Part shown: piece after piece, positions 58,101-64,000 of the stretch
Layout: every line of letters starts with the position of its first letter
Position numbering within the stretch: position 1 is the first letter of the stretch
DNA from: Acorus gramineus
Lineage: Eukaryota > Streptophyta > Magnoliopsida > Acorales > Acoraceae
Length of the DNA stretch: 64,000 bases
Assembly (NCBI GenBank): GCA_030737835.1
Contig: CM060853.1
Span: forward strand, 3,077,152-3,141,151
Direction of reading: 5' to 3'
Program-made: the position numbers and the translations under genes
Notes under the pieces: model-generated
Databases searched by the model: none
What the model was told of the DNA's origin: nothing
Seen by the model: only the letters and a program-made list of their open reading frames with translations

Positions 58101-58654
58101 TGGGTGCACAGAACACAATCCCATCCACAAAACCCACATCACAGAACTTCTTTTCTATGAATAATATAACACAAAGCCCATGATTTCCAACCCCAGTGAA
58201 CATAAAAGTACATTCACATTTCATCATACAACACTAACACAAAGAACCCAACTTCAAATTGGTTTCAGTAAACAAAAAAATGCAGTATCCATAACATTTT
58301 GTATAAAAAAATTAATGAAAAAAGTGTCATGTTTGAGAGACTTCCACTGGGTGCACAAAACACAATCCCATCCACAAAACCCACATCACAGAACTTCTTT
58401 TCTATGCAAACATACACAAAATCCATTATTTCCAACCCCAGTTGATCATAAACACAAAGGACCCAACTTCAAATTGGTATCAGTAAACAAAAAAACTGCA
58501 ATATGTGACTTCAAATCATGACCCAGGAAAAACCCAAACCTCCTCCATTGAAAAACGAAGTCTTGAGAGTCCTCGCCACGGCGAGCGACCTCCTCGACGA
58601 AGCCGACGGAAGTGGGGCCAAGCTCAATCCGCTAATGGGTGTCTTCAACGCCAT
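52185..58654 (-). CDS. VIPP1: VIPP1, vesicle-inducing protein in plastids 1 (PspA/IM30 family)
   Basis: Exons, minus strand: 58654-58534, 56725-56610, 56482-56372, 56207-56143, 56052-55971, 54525-54451, 53926-53856, 53773-53691, 53201-53137, 53055-52981, 52286-52185. Total 966 bp, 321 aa, all in phase. Residues 1 to about 67 are a Ser/Arg-rich plastid transit peptide starting [21 protein letters not shown]68 opens [19 protein letters not shown], the membrane-binding helix, followed by the long PspA coiled coil ([72 protein letters not shown]). The VIPP1-specific C-terminal tail ends [19 protein letters not shown]. Known: VIPP1 forms ESCRT-III-like rings and rods at the inner envelope and thylakoid and is needed for thylakoid upkeep. 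The first exon junction rests on protein-family fit (donor at 58533-58532). Confidence 0.92.
52570..52748. mobile_element. MITE in the last VIPP1 intron
   Basis: About 178 bp. Left GCCCCGTTTGGAATCAATTT, right reversed ACCCCATTTGGAACCAACTG. GTTAG stands on both sides. Same family as 8929-9104 by ends and size. Confidence 0.65.
55199..55412. mobile_element. MITE in a VIPP1 intron (54526-55970)
   Basis: About 214 bp. Left TTAGGCAGCATTTAAAAATG, right reversed CTAAGGTAGCGTTTGGAAAT. Interior has CTTTTCAGGAATC and CCTGGAAAACTA words. No ORF. Confidence 0.5.
58070..58505. repeat. Tandem duplication of about 248 bp in VIPP1 intron 1
   Basis: AAAAAAGTGTCATTTTTGAG at about 58070 and AAAAAAGTGTCATGTTTGAG at about 58318 start two copies. 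Both hold CCCATCCACAAAACCCACAT, CAGAACTTCTTTTCTATG and CCCAACTTCAAATTGGT. The second copy is shorter by internal loss and ends about 30 bp from the exon 1 donor. Confidence 0.85.
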
Positions 58655-58904
58655 TTCTTCTGCAAGAAGAAGAAGAGGACACGATGTGGAATTTCAATGA
58701 AAGGTGGGGACTTTCAGAGGGACCCAAAAAAAAATGGAATGGAAGAAGAAGCTTTGGAGAAGATAGGAAGGCATAGCTTCTTCCCCGTCGGATCTTCTTA
58801 TTTTCAATGGACCTTTTTTTCGTTGATGAAGAAATCAAGACCGCCCAAACGGGCGTCCAATGAAAGTTGGGCTCGGAGAATTCCAACCGTCCGACCGTCG
58901 TTTG

Positions 58905-59118
58905 GTTGCAGGATTGCAAAACTGATTATGCAGGAATCTGGGTTTTAAAATTAATTTTGCAGGAAGCTCACCCCCCTCAGCTTTTTGAAATTGCAGCTTT
59001 TTGGTCACTATTTACCTGAAATCAGTGTGCAGGAAGCTGCCAAATAAAAACTGTTTGGTTGCACGATTACAAACTCAGTTTCCTGCAATCACAAACGTTG
59101 CATAATCGCGCAAACCAA
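58905..59118. mobile_element. MITE just upstream of VIPP1
   Basis: Ends CGTCGTTTGGTTGCAGG and, reversed, GGGTGTTGGTTTGCGCG. The inside repeats GCAGGAAGCT and TTTGGTTGCACGATTAC. It begins about 250 bp from the VIPP1 start codon, so it forms part of the upstream region. Confidence 0.5.
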
Positions 59119-59149
59119 CACCCCGTACCATACATGTTCTTTTGGGACA

Positions 59150-60390
59150 AATCCAAATAACCCCCTGTAAACTGTCTCAAATCATATAACACCCTGACTT
59201 TTCCTAAAGTTCACATAACCCTGAAAACATCTATGTAAATCCAAATAACCGTCAGAGTTAAACTTTTGTTAATAAATGAAAAATATTCTTTGAATATTCT
59301 GTTTGGTTATCCCTAGCTGAAAATAAAGTATACCAAAAAAACTCTACAATGCGATAAAATATGAAAACCTCTTGAAATGACAATTTTATCCCTCTACAGA
59401 GTTTATAAAATCTCATCTGGAGAGATAAAATCATAATTTATGAAGGATTTTTTGCATTTTTAGTACATTGTAGGGGTTTTTGGTCTTAACTGAACCTAAT
59501 GTAACTTTTCAGACTACCTACATACCTTTATTAAGGGATTAAGTCACATGTAGTTCCTTTTTTGTTTGAGATTTCACTCCAGGAGTGGTTTCATTCTCAT
59601 AACCTCCGACGCTCAAGCCAGGCCTCCATTAAAGTCTCAAGCTTAAGTCTGGGGTTTTTTGGGAGAGAAGAAGAAGTCCCCATTTTTGGTGAGGCGGGGG
59701 GGGGGGGGGGGGGGGGGGATATCCTTCTATTTATAGGGGAAGGGACAAACCTGTTATGCTATAGAAGTCTGAGGCTAGCGTGGGGGAGACTTTTTCACGT
59801 AGCTCTAGGTACAGTTGACTTGTGGGATTTTAGGATCAGCACCTCATAACCGTTTTCTGACAATTTGTTATAGCCATTGTGTCAGAGAATATTTTCTGGG
59901 CTTTTATGTAATTTTGCTAGCTCTTGTGTTATACATATGAGAGGTCCTCATACCAGGTCGGGCTCTTTAGTCTGCTTACTTCAGATTTGAGTAGGTTGGA
60001 ACTCGATCCTTGGATGCTCAGGTCTGGTCGAGGATCCGACTTGGGATGCTTCCTACTTAGACATGAGGGGAAGATCTTTATCTGAAGTGATGTCCTAGGC
60101 CGATGTGAACCATTTTTTGAAATGGGCCTCTGTATTGAGCTGGGCCTTTATCCGAAGTGGGCTTGCTCCAGTTGTAACTTCCTTCTATTCTGATCAATTC
60201 CTATACTCTTTTTCCTTATTCAGGTGAAACAGATTTTGTCTCCTATAATGTTTTCAGTAAGGGTAAACCAAACAGAATATTACTCATTTGTCAATGAAAA
60301 TTTAATTCAGGGGTTATTTGGGTTTACATAGATGCTTTCAGTAGGTTATATGGATTTTAGACAATTTATAAGGGATTATATGGATTTTTT
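59150..60390. mobile_element. Long-TIR element interrupted by nested sequence
   Basis: Left arm 59150-59331 has AAATCCAAATAACCCCCTG, ACATCTATGTAAATCC and TATTCTGTTTGGTTATCC. It returns inverted at 60255-60390 with GGGTTTACATAGATGC and AACCAAACAGAATA. Between the arms lie a small fold-back stretch (about 59340-59480) and an LTR-like block (59590-60266). Confidence 0.65.
59590..60266 (-). mobile_element. Probable solo LTR, copy 2, with G24 tract
   Basis: Relative of 44090-44722: shares the GACGCTCAAGCCAGG start and the CCTTATTCAGGTGAAACAGA, TTTTGTCTCCTATAATG end. Contains an uninterrupted run of 24 G at 59696-59719. No internal retroelement genes. Ends are approximate. Confidence 0.4.
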
Positions 60391-60699
60391 TTGGGTAAAT
60401 GCGTTCAATATCACTATATGTGTTAGCGTTGAAATCAATGGTGTAGGATGTGGTGGTATATACTGAAAATATGACCAAACACGGACTCTGATATTCAATG
60501 TTTCCGATGGATTGGGTGAAATTTTTTTATATGATGCGATTTCTATCAGTATGTGTCTGGATGGATGACATGTATCTATCAAAGAGTTAAAAATCTTTCA
60601 TTAATTAAAAATCATTGATAAAAATCTCATTAATACACTTTGATGGACACGTGTCATTCATCCAGACATGTATTGATGGGATATTCTTCAGTACGGTAG

Positions 60700-61036
60700 A
60701 GCTTAATTCGAACCTAATCAAAGTTTGAGGAAGTTAGTCCAAAATTAATCCAACTCGACTCTCAAACCTACGAAGAGCAACTCAAACTCAACCTGTCAAG
60801 TTCATATTGAATTTGAGTTTAAATTATAAAATATATCATTTTAAACAATTGAAACCAGGTAAAAATTGATGTCACCCAGAGAATAAATAAAGAAGATAAA
60901 GATGAGAAGCAATAGAATAAAAAAAAAATACTATGTAAACGATAGATCTGGGTAAAACCGTAAAAACAAATCAAACAATTCAAAATTTATTTAATAAATG
61001 ATTAAATTTTAATTTAGAATATAACATTTATTACTC
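60700..61036. repeat. GGGTTGGG-type dispersed element, copy 3, left part
   Basis: CATTTTAAACAATTGAAACC, AGAGAATAAATAAAG and AAACAATTCAAAATTTATTT follow the order of copies 1 and 2. The element stops in a T-run at about 61039-61052, and related sequence (CTCAACTCAAACTCAACTTA, TTAGGTTGGGTTGAATC) resumes after 63400. The family member was therefore split by later insertions. Confidence 0.5.
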
Positions 61037-61297
61037 AATTTTTTTTTTTTTGGCACAAGGTAGGCATTATCATTTACGATAATTTCGAAGCATAAAAACT
61101 GAATTGAGGACGAGCAGAATTAGTAGAGAAAAACAACAAAGTAAGAAAAAATAAAACCGGTGGGTGAGAGGCTACCCGGTGGAGAAACCTTCTACCTTTT
61201 ACTCTTTGATGTGAATTCGATCTCCCTCCAATGAACTACATGCGTCCGGTTAAGTGTGGTGCCCCATTCATTAACGAAATGGGACAGAAGATACCAC

Positions 61298-63391
61298 AAG
61301 TTTGTTAGTGTTTTACACGTGTAACACTATACTATTATATAAATGACTTCCCTCTTTAATATAACAAGAGTTTAGGGTTTCATTATTATTTTTCTCTCTT
61401 ATTTCTAACATGATATGAGAGCCACCTCAGAAACTCTAGATCTACAAAAATTTATCTTCTTCCTCCCCACTCCGATTGAGGAGTCTTCAATCGGAGTGGG
61501 GGAGGACTTTTGGCCGTCGTCCTCGTTGCGCCTGTCTTCATCACCGTCACGTTGTTGTCCCAGTCAGCACAACCTGTCCCATGATTCTACGCCACACGCT
61601 AGATCTCGTCGGTGCCATACGTGATTCTACGCAACATATCAAATCTGATTTCATGTAATGCATTGAATTAATATCAAGTGAGGATCTTGTCCACATCGTC
61701 ATCTCGAACATCATGCGATATTTGTCCAGTCGGCCACGTGCGCTCCACGCGTTTTTTTGGCCGCTGTTTCACGTGTTCCACTGTTGTCGTCGTCTACGAG
61801 CATCACCATAGTCTTCGTCTCCTTATCATCGTCATCTCCGTCAGCGCACCTCTTGTCTCCGTCATCATCTCCACGCGTCGTCATCATTCTTCTTCTCTTC
61901 CTCGGATCTCCTTCTTCTTTTGAGATCCACTATCGTTGGTCGTCGTTCGTCAAGTGGCGTATTTTAAAATGCAGTATTGCTATCTCCACACACGTCTTCT
62001 TTATGTGCGCTCGTCGTTCGTCTTTTCCTTAGATCTTCATCTTCCTTGAGATCCACACTCGTCGTGTCGTCGTCGTCGTCATTCGTTATGCTTCGCCATC
62101 AGCATTTGCCGTGTTGCAAAAAAGCATCATGACAGATTTGATCTAGTGGACCACCAACTTCGACAGATTCAAGAAGAGCGGGAGTGACTCTGACAGACTC
62201 AAAAGAGTGTGAGCGACTCCGATAGACTCAAAACTAGCGGGAGCAAAGTGATGGATTCCAAAAAACAGACGGTGACCGAAAAGTACCCTTCAGAGTTTGG
62301 GAGGGGTGTTGAATAAGTATTAGGGGTATTTTTAGTGTTTCTAATTTAACTGTATTCTAATTTATTGATTGAAGTTATTTGTTAGGATTTTAGTTTATCA
62401 TCTTTGTGTAAACTAAGAGTCTATTTGGATAGGAGTATTGGATGGTTGGATTGGGATTGAGAATGCCAATCCAGATCAATAAGTTGTTTTGATAATTTTT
62501 AAAAGGGAAATTGTGATTGAAAAAGAGGGATTGCGAATCCTTAATTAGTGGGATTGAGTATCCTACTCAAGAGGTGATATTCCTTAATCCCTATCTAGGT
62601 GAATTGAAAAAAAAACTTTTTCACCCAGTCATTACCTCTCCTTTTTTTATCATAACCAACTCCCACCCTAAATCTTAACTCTCACCAAATATTACAAAAA
62701 ATATTTTGTTATGATTAAATGTGTCTTTTTAAACTTGAATGATTATTTTTCTTTAATTTTTTTACCATTGCCTATGAATAATTTATTTTATTTTACTTGT
62801 GTTGTTAACATATTAATTCATGATGTTACGACAATGAAGAAAAGTTTATTTTTAAAAAAATATATGAATTTTGATGCTATAACATTGAAAAGAAATGAAT
62901 CTTTGTTAGAATTTTATTAAATAAAGGGTAATTTTAGAAGATGTGTGTGTTAAATAATCTAAAATTGAATCTGAGTTAACATATGTTAGATTTTGTAGAA
63001 ATGATATTTTTGAAAATATATATTTTTTATATTGTAATTCTATTACCAAACGCATGATTGAGATTAAGAATCTCAATCCTGTTTTTGAATCATGTTCCAT
63101 ATCAAACAAGTTAAAAGGATTTCCAATCATGATCCACTTGGATTTGAAATCCCATGATTCACATAATCTCAATCCCACTTGTCAACCAAACATGCCCTAA
63201 GAATACTACCCTTCAGAGTTTGGAAGGGGGTCTTAAAGATGTTAGATTACATATTAGTTTGTTATTATATTAGTTTGTTAGTGTGTTACACGTGTAATAC
63301 TATCTTGTACTATTATATAAAGGATTTTAGTCCTTCTTTAACAGAACAAGAATTTAGGGTTTCATTATTTTTTTTTCTCTTTTATTTCTAA
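61298..63391 (+). mobile_element. TRIM/LARD-like non-autonomous LTR element with nested MITE
   Basis: Terminal direct repeats: 61298-61408 and about 63239-63391, sharing AGTTTGTTAGTG, TTACACGTGTAA, ACTATTATATAAA, TTTAGGGTTTCATTATT and TTTCTAACA. The left LTR is followed at once by TGATATGAGAGCC, close to the initiator-tRNA primer site TGGTATCAGAGCC. The right LTR, TGTTAGATTACA...CTAACA, is 153 bp. The interior carries no gag or pol. A polypurine-like GAGTTTGGGAGGGG occurs at about 62293 and again, diverged, at 63214. Left LTR is shortened at its 5' side. Confidence 0.6.
62408..63201. mobile_element. MITE nested in the TRIM-like element
   Basis: About 790 bp. Left TAAGAGTCTATTTGGATAGG, right reversed TTAGGGCATGTTTGGTTGAC. 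Next to the ends, GGATTGGGATTGAGA on the left and CTCAATCCCA on the right are complementary. AT-rich inside, with short frames of no recognised meaning. Confidence 0.5.
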
Positions 63392-63439
63392 CAATCTTAA
63401 TATTTGTAATTTGAATTATCTGAAGTCTCAACTCAAACT

Positions 63440-63900
63440 CAACTTAAATTAGATTTAATTGTTTAGGCTAAACCTAAACGTTAAATTTTAAACTAAACCC
63501 ATATAAAGATTAGGTTGGGTTGAATCAGATCGAGTTCGGATCTTCTGTGTGAAAGAATAAAGAATCCCTGTGGTACCCAATTAAATCATGCCACGTAGAT
63601 GAAATAATCTTGTTCAAGTTATGCATACAAGGTTTTTTTATAAATAATAAATAAAAGAGGGGTATTTTTTATTGGGGTGATTATTTATCACTTAATGTGA
63701 TTTTATCTTTTGGGTAACACAGATTCTGTGTGACCCAACTCGAAGTATACAATCTCCTTTTCAATATCCGTCACCCAATCAGCATGAAAAGGGATAACGA
63801 TATCCCCAACCCATTTTGTGGTCAGTTATTACAGCAGAACATATAAGGATATCCGAAATTAATTTTCAAGTTCTGAAGGCGTTGTTTCATAAAAAAAAAA
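63440..63900 (+). promoter_or_regulatory. Upstream region of the gene at the right edge
   Basis: The first part is the remaining piece of dispersed element copy 3. From about 63770, GGGATAACGATATCCCC and AAGGATATCCGAAAT are GATA/I-box-like words, often seen in light-responsive plant promoters. No clear TATA box. Confidence 0.3.
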
Positions 63901-64000
63901 ATGGAGTCTGCTTTGATGGGTTCGCTTCCTCAACTGGGCATCCATGGATGGCCTCGCAACCTCGTCTCCCCACGCAATCGAAGCATTTCCGTGTTGGGTT
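63901..64000 (+). CDS. Start of a probable plastid-targeted protein, cut by the window edge
   Basis: ATG at 63901 opens a frame reading MESALMGSLPQLGIHGWPRN, then LVSPRNRSISVLG, to the last base. It is rich in Ser and Arg with few acidic residues, as in chloroplast transit peptides. Upstream AAAAAAAAAATGG fits a plant start context. I do not recognise the protein and only 33 codons are visible. Confidence 0.5.
   Translation, partial: MESALMGSLPQLGIHGWPRNLVSPRNRSISVLG

Noticed and set aside
58518..58700. Plus-strand ORF of 60 aa with good composition
   Set aside because: It is the antisense shadow of VIPP1 exon 1; the minus frame gives the expected transit peptide and splices in phase to MNLFDRF.
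1..64000. CRISPR arrays, operons or bacterial-type systems
   Set aside because: The sequence is eukaryotic with spliced genes; tandem repeats found have no spacer-repeat pattern.
1..64000. tRNA or rRNA genes
   Set aside because: No complete cloverleaf with proper A and B boxes was recognised by eye; the B-box-like word near 27510 is next to an A-run and looks like a SINE remnant. A tRNA scan would settle this.

Overview
This window is nuclear DNA of a flowering plant, most likely a eudicot. The genes have many short GT-AG introns, plastid- or organelle-type N-termini and plant-type promoters (telo-boxes, TGGGC site II motifs). The long spacers are AT-rich and packed with plant transposons. 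I cannot name the species from the sequence. Exon models below were built by hand from reading frames, splice sites and recalled protein families; no database was searched.

Layout. (1) 1-880, minus: first coding exon and part of intron 1 of a RING-CH (RINGv) ubiquitin ligase that runs off the left edge. (2) 881-5263: spacer ending in nested repeats, bracketed by a 40 bp inverted repeat at 3101-3140 and 5226-5263. (3) 5296-9660, plus: complete gene for translation initiation factor eIF2A (12 coding exons, 509 aa). (4) 10749-14430, minus: mitochondrial ribosomal protein mL43 (119-121 aa), convergent with eIF2A. (5) 17030-30738, plus: organelle-targeted PolI-like 5'-3' exonuclease (15 coding exons, 452 aa), with a 19 bp microexon and a recent 433 bp tandem duplication in an intron. 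(6) 33900-49310: a cluster on the minus strand of three copies of a small secreted-peptide gene ending in GPSxxGxGH (PIP/PIPL type). Two are intact (41338-41580 and 48824-49048). One is a broken relic (about 33976-34220) with a full-length Copia retrotransposon (34254-40727) inserted about 30 bp from its surviving end. (7) 42400-52100: transposon-rich spacer with a hAT element, LTR-like sequence, a long hairpin element and long-TIR elements. (8) 52185-58654, minus: VIPP1 (PspA/IM30 family, 11 exons, 321 aa). (9) 58700-63900: nested elements, including a small TRIM/LARD-type LTR element. (10) 63901-64000, plus: start of a gene with a transit-peptide-like N-terminus that leaves the right edge.

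The conserved genes serve cytosolic translation (eIF2A), mitochondrial translation (mL43), organelle nucleic-acid processing (exonuclease) and thylakoid membrane upkeep (VIPP1). They are not an operon and nothing shows they act together. The most notable part is the peptide-gene cluster: paralogs share the peptide end, 3' flank and a promoter block; one was broken by a frameshift and N-terminal loss, and a young Copia element (LTRs differ at 2 of 265 positions, open gag and pol) lies beside it.
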